Part shown: in pieces, positions 17,176 through 25,784 of the stretch
Position numbering within the stretch: position 1 is the stretch's first letter
Layout of the letters: each line of letters starts with the position of its first letter
DNA from: Desulfoluna limicola
GTDB lineage: Bacteria > Desulfobacterota > Desulfobacteria > Desulfobacterales > Desulfolunaceae
Assembly (NCBI RefSeq): GCF_021654575.1
Contig: NZ_AP024488.1
Span: 5,731,501 to 5,795,500 of the forward strand
Direction of reading: 5' to 3'
Length of the DNA stretch: 64,000 nucleotides
Notes under the pieces: model-generated
Database searches by the model: none
What the model saw: only the letters and a program-made list of their open reading frames with translations
Told to the model about the DNA's origin: nothing
Position numbers and translations under genes: made by a program

Positions 17176-18066
17176 ATGAGATTCAGCCTGGAGTACCTGG
17201 AGGCATTTACGACGGCGGTGGATGCCGGTTCGTTTTCTGCGGCGGCGCGTCGCCTGGGCAAGGCCCAGAGCCGGGTGAGCACAGCCATTTCCAACTTGGA
17301 GGTCGACCTGGGGGTCGAGCTCTTCGACCGGTCGGGCAAGTACCCTGTTTTGACGACGGATGGGGAGCACCTGCTGCGGGAAGCCCGGGAGATCCTGAGG
17401 CGGTGCCGGGCTTTTTCAGACCATGCAGACCGGCTGGCAGGGGGCGAGGCTCCCCTTATCCGCCTGGTTGTTGATGAACTGATGCCTTCGTCGATTTTGG
17501 GGGAGCTTCTGGAACAGTTTTCCGAGGCCTTTCCCCATACCGATGTGGAGCTGCTGATCGGGACCTTGGGGGATGTGGGGGAGATGGTGACCTCGGGCCG
17601 TGCTGACGCGGGCATTGAGCTTCCCGTAGGTTACCCCACAGGCACCTGCGACTGGAGGCTTCTGGGGCACATGCACTTCAGTCTGGTGGCGGCCTCCCAC
17701 CACCCTCTTGCCGCGATGAAAAAGGTGACACCCCGGAACCTCGCTCCCCACAGGCAGCTGGTGGTCGTCAGTCGTGGCGGGGACAGGGAACCCGATGCCT
17801 ACCGTTTTGCTGACCGGATCTGGCAGTGCGAGAGCAGTCAGGTGATCAAGGAGCTGGTCTTAAGGGGCCAGGGCTGGGCTGCCCTTGCCCGTCATCAGGT
17901 GGCCGACGAGGTTCGCACAGGCCGTCTTGTGGAACTGCCCGTCACCTTCGTCGGCGGTTACTTCCAGTGTGACATCTGCTTTGTCTGGGAAAAAGATTGC
18001 CCCTTGAGCCCTCCGGCCGAATGGCTGGCCGAGACCCTGGCGGGGATTCTCAGAGCTTCGGATTAA
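17176..18066 (+). CDS. LysR family transcriptional regulator
   Basis: 296 aa, normal length. N-terminal winged helix-turn-helix: YLEAFTTAVDAGSFSAAARRLGKAQSRVSTAISNLEVDLGVELFDRSGK (residues 5-55). The substrate-binding half follows from about residue 90 (LIRLVVDELMPSSILGELLEQF). The ATG at 17176 has GGAG 5 bases upstream; the frame extends to 17032 through a repeat but that part is not coding. It is transcribed away from the PACE efflux gene, the arrangement seen for AceR, a LysR activator of AceI, so it is probably the regulator of that exporter. Confidence 0.9.
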   Translation: MRFSLEYLEAFTTAVDAGSFSAAARRLGKAQSRVSTAISNLEVDLGVELFDRSGKYPVLTTDGEHLLREAREILRRCRAFSDHADRLAGGEAPLIRLVVDELMPSSILGELLEQFSEAFPHTDVELLIGTLGDVGEMVTSGRADAGIELPVGYPTGTCDWRLLGHMHFSLVAASHHPLAAMKKVTPRNLAPHRQLVVVSRGGDREPDAYRFADRIWQCESSQVIKELVLRGQGWAALARHQVADEVRTGRLVELPVTFVGGYFQCDICFVWEKDCPLSPPAEWLAETLAGILRASD

Positions 18067-18119
18067 AAAGCAAGCATTCTATGGCAACGCGTCAAGGCGT
18101 TCGCCGCGGGCTGTTAGCA

Positions 18120-18176
18120 GCCTCTGGCGGCAAGGTGTGCCACCTTGAAAGCAGGCAGCGGATGCGCTTTGCCCCT
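18120..18176 (+). repeat. Modular palindromic repeat, half copy
   Basis: GCCTCTGGCGG, hp1 CAAGGTG-tgc-CACCTTG, GAAAGC and the first arm of hp2 (GGATGCGCTTTGCCCC). It touches the stop codon of the minus-strand gene that follows. Confidence 0.75.
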
Positions 18177-18513
18177 ATCCCATGTGTTGAGGCGGCAACC
18201 CCCTGAGGGTGAGCACGATATCGTTGACCTGCGTTGCTTTTTCTATGTCGTTTTTGTCAAGAAAGTAACGCACCAGGGCTTCCAGGTACTCCCATTCATC
18301 GACGATGATCTCCTGCTCGCCGTTGTCCCAGTACGTGGCTCGCACCGAGTAGGGGGGGATGGCATCCTCTTCCGGGTCGTCCGGATCGGGGTAGGCGATG
18401 CCGAGTCCGACGTTGTCGGAAAATCCGGTTCGTGAAAGGGCGAAGTCAACCAGCTCGTCGTCGGAGAAGAGGGTCAGGGAAAGGATCTGTTTGAACATTT
18501 CGTGGGGGTCCAT
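18175..18513 (-). CDS. Small acidic protein of unknown function
   Basis: 112 aa, not recognised. Strongly acidic (PDPDDPEEDAIPPY), with predicted helices at both ends (MFKQILSLTLFSDDELVDFALSR; WEYLEALVRYFLDKNDIEKA). GAGG lies 6 bases before the ATG. The centre (YSVRATYWDNGEQEIIVDE) looks like a beta hairpin. No neighbour suggests a role. Confidence 0.55.
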   Translation of the reverse strand: MDPHEMFKQILSLTLFSDDELVDFALSRTGFSDNVGLGIAYPDPDDPEEDAIPPYSVRATYWDNGEQEIIVDEWEYLEALVRYFLDKNDIEKATQVNDIVLTLRGLPPQHMG

Positions 18514-18844
18514 AGGTGCCTCTGAGGCAGTGCGATTGTTGATGATGTCGGGCCGTCAGGTGTATCATGGCCCAGCCATCCCCGAAGCGTCAATGGGCCA
18601 TCTCTGAATTTGGGTGTTCCATGTCGTCATCTTTGCACAGTCCATCGCCACTGTGATATACTTGCCCAAAATTTTACCGGCATCTCTTTTTCCTTTCGAC
18701 TCACCTCCCATTCTCCTGCCATTGCCGGAAAAGAACGTGTTCTTGGTTCCTGGTTGACGTGTCAGAAACAAGTCTTGATTTAAACAAAACCCGCACCCTT
18801 AAGAACAGCGTGACAAAAAATAACAGGCCGCTGCGATTTGACCG
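18514..18844. other. Non-coding divergent region
   Basis: About 330 bases upstream of the acidic small gene and the acyl-CoA dehydrogenase fusion. No gene; no clear promoter consensus picked out. Confidence 0.35.
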
Positions 18845-18927
18845 GGGAACATGCGCGAATCGCAGGGACAACCCGTTTTTGAGGTGCTTTTGCCTAACGT
18901 GGCTTCGCCACCCTCTCCGCCGGAGGC
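18845..18927 (-). repeat. Modular palindromic repeat with enlarged hp1
   Basis: Enlarged hp1 with the hairpin GTGGC-ttc-GCCAC, then CCGCCGGAGGC at 18917-18927. Same variant as 2567 and 44020. Ends 70 bases before the acyl-CoA dehydrogenase-rubredoxin gene. Confidence 0.65.
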
Positions 18928-18997
18928 TCGTTTTTGCACCCGGTTTTGTCCATAGAAGGCAGCCTATCCCTCCCAACCCCATGACAGGAGACAATTC

Positions 18998-20317
18998 ATG
19001 CTCAATTTTCATCTGACAGACGATCAGTTGGCTCTTCGTGACCGTGCCCGCACATTTGCTTTGGAGCATGTGCTTCCCGTGGCCTGGTACTTTGATGAAA
19101 AAGATGAGGTTCCGGTAAAGGTCCTGGAAAAGGCCCTGGACGCCGGGTTTATGAATGCGGACATACCGAAGGCGTATGGAGGGAAAGGCGTTGGCCTTGT
19201 GGAGGCCGCCATTGTGACCGAGGAGATGGCCGCGGCCTGCCCGGGAATCGCGACCAGCATCTTTGACAGCTCGCTGGGCTTGGAACCCCTGATTTTATCC
19301 GACAACGAGCCTTTGAAGAAGAAAATTTTCGCCCAGGTGCTGGTGGAGGGCTCTCGTGTCAGCTTTGCCACGTCGGAGCCCACCATGGGCTCAGATGTGT
19401 CGGGGCTACGGTGTGAGGCAAAGGACGCGGGGGATCATTATCTCCTGAACGGCACCAAGTACTGGATTACCAACGGGGGCGTGACCGACTTTATGTCGGT
19501 GTTTGCCACGGTGGACCCCAAGGCGAAGCATGAGGGCATCGGCGCTTTTTTCGTGGACATGAGATGCCAGGGAATAACGATAGGGAAAACGATCCCCAAG
19601 ATGGGGCAGCGGTGCTCCAATACAGTCGGGGTTCACTTCAACAACGTGAAGGTGCCCAAGACAAACGTGCTGGCCGAGCCGGGGAAAGGGTTTGCCCTGG
19701 CCATGAAGACCTTCGCACGTACCCGTCCCATCATCGGTGCCTTTGCTGTGGGGGCGGCCCGGTCTGCCATGGAGTATGCCCTGGACTACGCCAAAAAGCG
19801 TCGCGCCTTCGGGGCAACGATTTCTGATTTTCAGTCCATCCAGTTCAAGTTGGCCGAGATGTACCAGAAGGTGGAAACGGCACGCCTTCTCACCTGGAAA
19901 GCCGCCTGGAAGGCAGACCAGGACAAAGACCCCACCATTGCCGCTTCCATCGCCAAATTCTACTCCACCGAAGCTGCCTGGGAGGTGGTGGATGAGGCGA
20001 TGCAGATCCTGGGGGGATACGGCTATACCAAGATGTTTCCCGTGGAAAAACTCATGCGGGATGTCCGGCTTTTGCGCATCTACGAAGGAACCAGCGAAGT
20101 GCAGCGTCTGATCGTCTCCGGGTGGCTCCTCACCGCCTACAAACCCGCCATGCCCCCACTGGAAGACCTGCCTGTCCACCGAGACCTCGACCCCGAAGAG
20201 CCCCCTCTGCAAAGCGCATGGCGCTGCCGCATCTGTGGGTATGTCCACTATGGCGACGAGCCTCCGGAGGCGTGTCCTACCTGTTTCTTTCCAGCCACCG
20301 CCTTTAAAAACGGATGA
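18998..20317 (+). CDS. Acyl-CoA dehydrogenase with fused C-terminal rubredoxin domain
   Basis: 439 aa. Residues 1-380 are a standard acyl-CoA dehydrogenase: FATSEPTMGSDVSGL and YWITNGG in the middle domain, AMQILGGYGYTKMFPVEKLMRDVRLLRIYEGTSEVQR at the end, with the catalytic Glu in YEGT. After a Pro/Glu-rich linker, residues ~406-439 form a rubredoxin knuckle pair: Cys410-x2-Cys413 and Cys426-x2-Cys429 with a short 12-residue gap, the rubrerythrin-type spacing. This Fe(Cys)4 site beside the flavin domain suggests direct electron transfer to or from rubredoxin-type iron instead of, or besides, ETF. The gene stands alone, with repeats on both sides. The ATG has AGGAGA 8 bases upstream. Confidence 0.92.
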   Translation: MLNFHLTDDQLALRDRARTFALEHVLPVAWYFDEKDEVPVKVLEKALDAGFMNADIPKAYGGKGVGLVEAAIVTEEMAAACPGIATSIFDSSLGLEPLILSDNEPLKKKIFAQVLVEGSRVSFATSEPTMGSDVSGLRCEAKDAGDHYLLNGTKYWITNGGVTDFMSVFATVDPKAKHEGIGAFFVDMRCQGITIGKTIPKMGQRCSNTVGVHFNNVKVPKTNVLAEPGKGFALAMKTFARTRPIIGAFAVGAARSAMEYALDYAKKRRAFGATISDFQSIQFKLAEMYQKVETARLLTWKAAWKADQDKDPTIAASIAKFYSTEAAWEVVDEAMQILGGYGYTKMFPVEKLMRDVRLLRIYEGTSEVQRLIVSGWLLTAYKPAMPPLEDLPVHRDLDPEEPPLQSAWRCRICGYVHYGDEPPEACPTCFFPATAFKNG

Positions 20318-20383
20318 CGGGGGGAGAACGGGTCTGAAAGGGGAAAAACAGCCTTCGATGGGAAAACCCGGGTGAAAAAAGCT

Positions 20384-20490
20384 TGCCTTCGTTGGCGAGG
20401 TGGGCCACCTTAAACGTTGGTTTTTTAGCAACGATTCAGCACGCCTCCGGCGGGGTTTTTTGATAAAAGCCCCGCAAAAACGCTCTCGGG
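20384..20490 (+). repeat. Modular palindromic repeat: half copy plus module D
   Basis: GCCTTCGTTGGCGAGGTG with hp1, then GCCTCCGGCGGGG and the D block ending CCCCGCAAAAACGCTCTCGG. It overlaps a frame-open but non-coding extension of the hydrolase gene. Confidence 0.6.
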
Positions 20491-20501
20491 ATATACCAAC
20501 G

Positions 20502-22157
20502 ATGTCAATACTACGTCGCATTGCAGCGTCTTTTTCAACCATTGGACTGGTTCTGGGGATGTCTCTCTTCTGCGTCTCACTGACCCCCTCGCTGTTGCCG
20601 CGTGATGTTGTCGCCCAGGGGGTCTTGTCGGGCGTTGTGTTTTCCGCCGGTTATGGTATCGGCACCGCCGGTCACTGGGTCTGGACGTTCATGGAACTCC
20701 GGGACTTTTCCGGGCGGTTGGCCCGGGTCCTGACATGGACACCGGTGGTCGCCTTGGCCTTGACCAGCCTTTACACGCTGAACCGGATGACAACCTGGCA
20801 GAACTCCATCCGGATGCGGATGGAGATGGCGCCCATCGACAGTGCCTATCCGTTGACCGTGTTATGCGTTGCCTGTGCCACCGCTTTGGGGATTATCCTG
20901 CTGATACGCCTCCTCCTCTTGGTGGCAACGAAGGCCGTGGACGCTATTGATCGCTACCTTCCTCGCCGGATCGCCATTGTCCTGGGCGGCTCCACGTTTG
21001 TCATCCTTCTCATGTCGTTTGTTAACGGCGTCATTATCAAAAGTACCCTGCATGCAATGGATGAGTCCTTTGCTGCGATCAACTGGATTCTGGACAGCAA
21101 CGAGGTCCCGCCTCAAGACCCACGGGCTTCAGGCAGTTCAGCGTCGCTTATCTCCTGGGCCGATATCGGCAGGAACGGAAAGCGATTTGTCACCGACGGC
21201 CCAGCAAAGGAAGAGATCGAAGCCGTAATCGGACGTGAGGCCATGCAGCCCATCCGGGTGTATGCAGGGTTCGACACCGGCGACACATTGGAGGAACGTG
21301 CACAGATTGCGCTGGCTGAAATGGTACGAGTCGGAGGGTTTGACCGTTCGACCCTGATCATTGCGACCTCCACCGGCACGGGATGGCTTGACCCTTCGGC
21401 GGTGGATACGGTGGAGTTTCTTCATGCCGGTGACATTGCCACTGTGACGCTGCAGTACTCCTACCTTCCCAGTTGGCTGACGCTGATTGTTGAGCCTGAA
21501 GTGTCACAACTGGCTGCCAATGCCCTGTTCAGGGCAATTTTCGGCCACTGGACGACATTGCCGCATGACCAGAGGCCCAAGCTTTACTTGCATGGCCTCA
21601 GTTTGGGGGCCCTGGGATCCGAGTTTTCGGCTGACCTCACGTCGATCCTGACGGATCCGATTCATGGTGCGCTGTGGAGTGGGCCGCCCTTTCTGAGCAA
21701 GCTCTGGAACGTGGTGACCAGGGGGCGCAACCCCGGTTCGCCTCAGTGGCGACCTGTGTTCCACGACAGCTCTGCAGTCCGCTTTATGACCCAGGACGGG
21801 TTTGCCGATCTTGGGGGGGCCGAATGGGGGCCGCTGCGGATCGTGTATCTGCAGCATGCCAGCGATCCCATGAGTTTCTTTTCTACCGATTTGGCCTACG
21901 TGCGTCCGGATTGGCTGGGCCCTGACCGGGGACGCGACGTGTCGCCTTATTTCAGGTGGTTTCCGGTTGTCTCGTTTTTTCAAACAGCGTTCGATATTCC
22001 CATGGCGACAAGCGTTCCCCTCGGCTATGGGCACAATTTTTCTCCGGGTGCCTATATTCAGGCCTGGATTGAAGTCACCCGACCAAAGAATTGGAGCGCC
22101 TCCGATACCGAAAACCTCAAAGCCCACTTCATCGACTTCAATCCCCGCCCCATGTGA
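20502..22157 (+). CDS. Membrane alpha/beta-hydrolase family protein
   Basis: 551 aa. The N-terminal ~190 residues hold five or so membrane helices (LGMSLFCVSLTPSLLPRD; a family-typical LTPSLLPR). The C-terminal two thirds form the soluble hydrolase domain of the Abhydrolase_9 type, with the nucleophile elbow LHGLSLGALGSEFS near residue 370 and a likely terminal His in YGHNFSP. Substrate unknown. The start at 20502 is chosen because the longer frame from 20400 is entirely repeat sequence; no strong ribosome site is seen. A minimal repeat follows the stop. Confidence 0.8.
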   Translation: MSILRRIAASFSTIGLVLGMSLFCVSLTPSLLPRDVVAQGVLSGVVFSAGYGIGTAGHWVWTFMELRDFSGRLARVLTWTPVVALALTSLYTLNRMTTWQNSIRMRMEMAPIDSAYPLTVLCVACATALGIILLIRLLLLVATKAVDAIDRYLPRRIAIVLGGSTFVILLMSFVNGVIIKSTLHAMDESFAAINWILDSNEVPPQDPRASGSSASLISWADIGRNGKRFVTDGPAKEEIEAVIGREAMQPIRVYAGFDTGDTLEERAQIALAEMVRVGGFDRSTLIIATSTGTGWLDPSAVDTVEFLHAGDIATVTLQYSYLPSWLTLIVEPEVSQLAANALFRAIFGHWTTLPHDQRPKLYLHGLSLGALGSEFSADLTSILTDPIHGALWSGPPFLSKLWNVVTRGRNPGSPQWRPVFHDSSAVRFMTQDGFADLGGAEWGPLRIVYLQHASDPMSFFSTDLAYVRPDWLGPDRGRDVSPYFRWFPVVSFFQTAFDIPMATSVPLGYGHNFSPGAYIQAWIEVTRPKNWSASDTENLKAHFIDFNPRPM

Positions 22158-22188
22158 GCGGTTGGGAGAGTGACACTATTCAGCTTGT

Positions 22189-22215
22189 GCCTCCGGCACC
22201 GCCGCCGGAGGAGGC
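22189..22215. repeat. Minimal palindromic repeat
   Basis: Two termini almost back to back: GCCTCCGGC at 22189 and GCCGGAGG before GAGGC. Equivalent to the 24-base minimal copy at 46295. Confidence 0.65.
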
Positions 22216-22283
22216 GTTGAGTTAAAGGGGATATGTGGGCTCCAGTGTGCTGCAACAGAATGATACAAAAAGGAGGGATACGA

Positions 22284-22736
22284 ATGAAAAAAGCAGTGAT
22301 CGCAATCTCCGTACTTTTTTTTATCTCCCTGTCCGCTGCGAGTGCCCACGCAGACCTCGACAGCTTCCTCGCGGGTCTCAACCTTCAGGCCAGGGGTGAC
22401 ATGGAGGGCTTCAGCGTTAAGTTGAGCAACCAGTTTGGCGTCTCGCTGCCCCGGGTGGAGACGATCATCACACGGGTTGAGGAGCCTGCCGATGCCTTCA
22501 TGTGCCTCCAACTGGGGGCGATGGCAAAGGAAGAGCCTGAAAGAGTGGTGCAGACATACCGACGGAAAAAAGAGAAGGGGTGGGGTGCTGTCGCCAAAGA
22601 TCTCGGGATCAAGCCGGGCTCTGCAGAGTTCCATGCACTGAAACGTGGCGATTTTGAATTGACTGGTGAGGGGGGGATGGCCACCGATACAAAAGAAACA
22701 AAGGGGAAAGGAAAGGGAAAGGGCAAGAGCAAGTAA
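22284..22736 (+). CDS. Secreted small protein with Lys-Gly tail
   Basis: 150 aa, not recognised. Signal peptide MKKAVIAISVLFFISLSAASAHA (cleavage near 23). The mature part is helical: DSFLAGLNLQARGDMEGFSVKLSNQFG, then ERVVQTYRRKKEKGWGAVAKDLGIKPGSAEFHALKRGDF. The C-terminus is a low-complexity KGKGKGKGKSK tail that could bind anionic surfaces or nucleic acid. AGGAGGGATACGA precedes the ATG. The ending GWGAVAKDLGIKPGS recalls proteins seen widely in Deltaproteobacteria without known function. Confidence 0.65.
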   Translation: MKKAVIAISVLFFISLSAASAHADLDSFLAGLNLQARGDMEGFSVKLSNQFGVSLPRVETIITRVEEPADAFMCLQLGAMAKEEPERVVQTYRRKKEKGWGAVAKDLGIKPGSAEFHALKRGDFELTGEGGMATDTKETKGKGKGKGKSK

Positions 22737-22855
22737 ACGCATCATCCGTGTCTCTGTATGGTGTTTCCCTTTGAATGTATGATAAGAGACTTTCTTTTTG
22801 ATGAGTTGGACGTGTGGTAAACGTTTTTTCAGAAGCAACCACTCCGCGCACCATT

Positions 22856-22988
22856 GCCTCCGACGGGCCTGCCGGGGCTATACTTTTGCCAATTTGATGA
22901 GCCGGGTTTGACAAACAGGCCTTAATACATCATTCCGGATTCACAGTCGCAACCTGCTTTCTAAGGTGGCCACCTTGCCGCCGGAGGC
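22856..22988 (-). repeat. Modular palindromic repeat, complete
   Basis: R arm on the left (GCCTCCGACGGGCCTGCCGG, GGGTTTGACAAACAGG), then hp1 and CCGCCGGAGGC ending at 22988. Opposite orientation to the copy at 3372. Confidence 0.75.
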
Positions 22989-23173
22989 AGTTTTTCATGT
23001 GCTGAATCGTTACCTTCAGGCCACGATGGTTCTCAGTGGTGACGGCCTGGTTCGGTCCATTTTAAAATGCCCGCGTCGATACAAGGCAGAATTCGCGTCA
23101 TCACCAACGTTTTTTTGTGGGGCATGCAGGTGTCCCTCGTTATCTGCATATGATTCATGGAGAATAGATACCC

Positions 23174-24781
23174 GTGCCCATAAACATGCTGCTCAGCCCC
23201 ACCAGTACACGATCACGCCTTCTGCGCGACCTGGTTGCGACTATTCTGCTGACATCCGGTGCCATCATGGCCGTGACCCTGTTCCAGGGGTACAATATGC
23301 GCAACGACATTGCCCAGGAGCATATCAGGCAGAGTCTGCGCACCTCATCCGATGTGATCTACCAGTTCTACGAACCTGTGGAGAGCAATGCTTCCCTGAT
23401 TCAAAAGTGGGGTGTGGCCGGTGTCCTTGAAATGAAGGACGTTGTCTCCATGACGACCAAGCTGATCCCCATGATGGAGAACCTTCCCCAGGTGGCGGCC
23501 ATCAAGTTCGGGAACACGAAGGGGCAGTCGTACTTGCTCTCCCGCAACAAGAATCTCTGGCTCACACGAACCACATCACCGGGAAAAGAGGGGGTTATCA
23601 CCTGGCAGACATGGGTGGGGGGCCAGCCCCTTGAAAAGAGGGTTGAGAAAACACCTTACGATCTTAAGCAGCGCATCTGGTTTCAGGAGGGCCTTTCCAA
23701 TGCCCCGAAAAACCAAACCGGGGTCTTTTGGCTGCAACCGTATATTTTCGACTACGAAGACACCCCCGGCTTGTCAGCCATCATGACCTGGCCTTCCGTG
23801 GCGGACCCTGATCAGACATGCGTTATGGCTCTTGATCTGCATATCAATGATTTGTTTGAGCGCATCGCCAAGACCAAGGTGGGCCCCAACGGAGCGGCCT
23901 TTCTGTTTGATGGGGACACATCGGTCTATCATCCGGTGAGCAAGCAGTTCGCAACGGAAAACAATCGGTATTTTTCCGACCATACGCAGGTCGAGGTCCC
24001 CAGTGTGCGTAATGCCATGGCAGCCTGGCATTCCCGGGGAAAGCCGGCAGATGCCTTTATGTTTGTCAGTGAAGGCACGAGTTTCTGGGCGGGTGTCCAG
24101 CCCATCAACACGGAAACACGCGATTTTTGGATTGGCGTGGTGGTGCCTCAATCCGACTTTCTGCAGAAGGTGCAGAAAAAAAGGTGGAGCATTCTGGTCG
24201 TCGTTCTGGGTGTTCTGGGCTTTGGGCTGTTCATGTCGGGTCTGCTGGTCTGGAAGTATCGCCATCAACTTCGGGACATGCCGAACCAGGTGATTCGAGG
24301 CGGACACTTTGAGCACGATGTTCGAAACCTTATTTCCCGAGGTGAAGGGGCCACCCTGGAATTCAAGTCCACCATGCGCATGAACCTCAAGTCTGAAAAG
24401 AATGACAAGAACATTGAAATTGCATGGATGAAAACCGTCACCGCCTTTATGAACACCGGTGGGGGGATGATTGTCATTGGTGTCAACGATGATGGAGAGA
24501 TCATCGGCACAGCCCCGGATGGGTTTGAGAACGAAGACAAGTGCCGGCTCCATTTCAGGAACCTCATCAATCAGCATGTGGGGCCGGAGTTCTCCAAAAA
24601 TATCCGTCTGAAGATTGGTACCATTGATGGACATACGGTCATGGTCATCGAATGCGAGCGATCAAACGAGCCTGTGTTCCTTATCAATAAAAAAGACGAG
24701 GCCTTTTACGTTCGAAGCGGGCCATCCAGCATGAGTCTCACCATGCGCCAGATGCTCAAGTACCTGGAGTCCAGAAAATAA
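23174..24781 (+). CDS. dCache sensor fused to AlbA_2 (Schlafen-type) domain
   Basis: 535 aa. A first membrane helix (~20-38, LVATILLTSGAIMAVTLF) is followed by a ~290-residue periplasmic dCache-like sensor (IWFQEGLSNAPKNQTGVFWLQPYIF; TCVMALDLHINDLFERI; GAAFLFDGD). A second helix lies at about 337-360 (ILVVVLGVLGFGLFMSGLLVW). The cytoplasmic part from ~388 is AlbA_2: GEGATLEFKSTMR, KTVTAFMNTGGGMIVIGVNDDGEIIG, and FYVRSGPSSMSL near the end. AlbA_2 domains bind nucleic acid or act as Schlafen-type nucleases; Cache domains sense small ligands. Coupling them through one membrane protein is unusual. The start codon is GTG; no kinase, HAMP or GGDEF is present. Confidence 0.8.
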   Translation: MPINMLLSPTSTRSRLLRDLVATILLTSGAIMAVTLFQGYNMRNDIAQEHIRQSLRTSSDVIYQFYEPVESNASLIQKWGVAGVLEMKDVVSMTTKLIPMMENLPQVAAIKFGNTKGQSYLLSRNKNLWLTRTTSPGKEGVITWQTWVGGQPLEKRVEKTPYDLKQRIWFQEGLSNAPKNQTGVFWLQPYIFDYEDTPGLSAIMTWPSVADPDQTCVMALDLHINDLFERIAKTKVGPNGAAFLFDGDTSVYHPVSKQFATENNRYFSDHTQVEVPSVRNAMAAWHSRGKPADAFMFVSEGTSFWAGVQPINTETRDFWIGVVVPQSDFLQKVQKKRWSILVVVLGVLGFGLFMSGLLVWKYRHQLRDMPNQVIRGGHFEHDVRNLISRGEGATLEFKSTMRMNLKSEKNDKNIEIAWMKTVTAFMNTGGGMIVIGVNDDGEIIGTAPDGFENEDKCRLHFRNLINQHVGPEFSKNIRLKIGTIDGHTVMVIECERSNEPVFLINKKDEAFYVRSGPSSMSLTMRQMLKYLESRK

Positions 24782-24809
24782 ACCATGGGAACGCAATCAG
24801 CTTAACCTC

Positions 24810-24968
24810 GCCTCCGGCGGCCGGGGGCTGATCCCCTGGACCTCAAGTTTGCGGGTGCTCTCGCCTCTCGTTCCTCGGGTGAGAGCGCCCGTGACGTTGT
24901 TCAAGCAGCTAACAAGACCTGTGTGTCTGACTTTTGAAAGGTTTGGCTCCAGCAGGGCCGCAGGAGGC
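24810..24968 (+). repeat. Modular palindromic repeat, complete
   Basis: GCCTCCGGCGG, hp1 CCGGGGG-ctgat-CCCCTGG, hp2 with stem GGGTGCTCTC...GAGAGCGCCC around the loop CTCGTTCCTC, then the R arm to CCGCAGGAGGC at 24958-24968. Immediately after the dCache-AlbA_2 stop. Confidence 0.8.
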
Positions 24969-24996
24969 ATTTTACGTGGGGTTGAACAGGTACGAT

Positions 24997-25455
24997 ATGA
25001 ATGGTGTTGTATTTGAAACGGGAGGCGACGCGTTGCTCACCCGTGTGGGGCCTTTGTGGGAAAAGCTGAGGGCTCATCACGCATCTTGCTCGGCCCATTT
25101 CTCCGGGATTCTTGCGAAACGATCCTTTGCAGACCGAACATCCGATATTCTCCACCACGCCCATAAGGTGCGTGTGGACCTTGCCGTCCAGGGCGGGCGT
25201 GATATTGCCTACTGCATCTGCACCCTCTCCTCCATGGCACATGGGGAAGTCGACTCCCTCTATGTGGAGAGTGACTATCGCGGGCAAAGCCTGGGGGAAA
25301 CCCTGGTTCGCCGCGGGCTTGCCTGGATGGATGAAAACAACGCGACCCGGCGGTCCATTTCCGTCGTGTATGGAAACGAGGCCGTCCTCTCCTTTTACCG
25401 ACGTCTGGGATTCTACCCCCGCAACATAGAGCTGGACCAGCTCCCACCCTTCTAA
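24997..25455 (+). CDS. GNAT family N-acetyltransferase
   Basis: 152 aa. Acetyl-CoA binding motif A is visible as VDSLYVESDYRGQSLGETLVRRGLAWM (residues ~87-113), followed by the motif B region NEAVLSFYRRLGFYPRNIEL. The substrate cannot be told. The start at 24997 is chosen because the frame before it is repeat sequence; AGG lies 6 bases upstream. A single gene between a repeat and the AOR operon. Confidence 0.85.
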   Translation: MNGVVFETGGDALLTRVGPLWEKLRAHHASCSAHFSGILAKRSFADRTSDILHHAHKVRVDLAVQGGRDIAYCICTLSSMAHGEVDSLYVESDYRGQSLGETLVRRGLAWMDENNATRRSISVVYGNEAVLSFYRRLGFYPRNIELDQLPPF

Positions 25456-25784
25456 AAATTCCGGGTTTAAACGCGTGTCTTCTGCTGAAGGGGGTGACTC
25501 CCGGGGAGGCAACTCCCCCCGGACGTGTCTCATTACCGAAAATTAATGGATAAAAATAACATTTTACAATGACGGAATTGTGAAATTATGGCATAAAACG
25601 ATGGTATCTGAATGGATCAATGTTTTACTTGTTATCTTTGTTGCGTGAGTGCCCTGGGGAGATTCCTCCGGGGTAACATTTTGTCATCCTGAACAGGCCA
25701 TGACGACACTCGACCTTCGGTTTGGAATGGATCACCATGAGGACGTACCGCTTGATGAACTGCAACGGGTAAAGGGGGGGCAGC
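25456..25784. other. Intergenic region upstream of the AOR operon
   Basis: A GC hairpin CCGGGGAG-gcaa-CTCCCCCCGG at 25501-25522 lacks a T-run and may be a weak terminator of the GNAT gene. 25545-25620 is AT-rich and is the likely promoter region for the ferredoxin-AOR-radical SAM genes. No repeat copy is found here. Confidence 0.4.

Noticed and set aside
20400..20501. N-terminal extension of the alpha/beta hydrolase from 20400
   Set aside because: Those 34 codons lie wholly in a repeat; the family-typical N-terminus begins at 20502.
19406..20542. 378-codon frame antisense to the acyl-CoA dehydrogenase-rubredoxin gene
   Set aside because: Shadow frame; the plus-strand protein is unambiguous.
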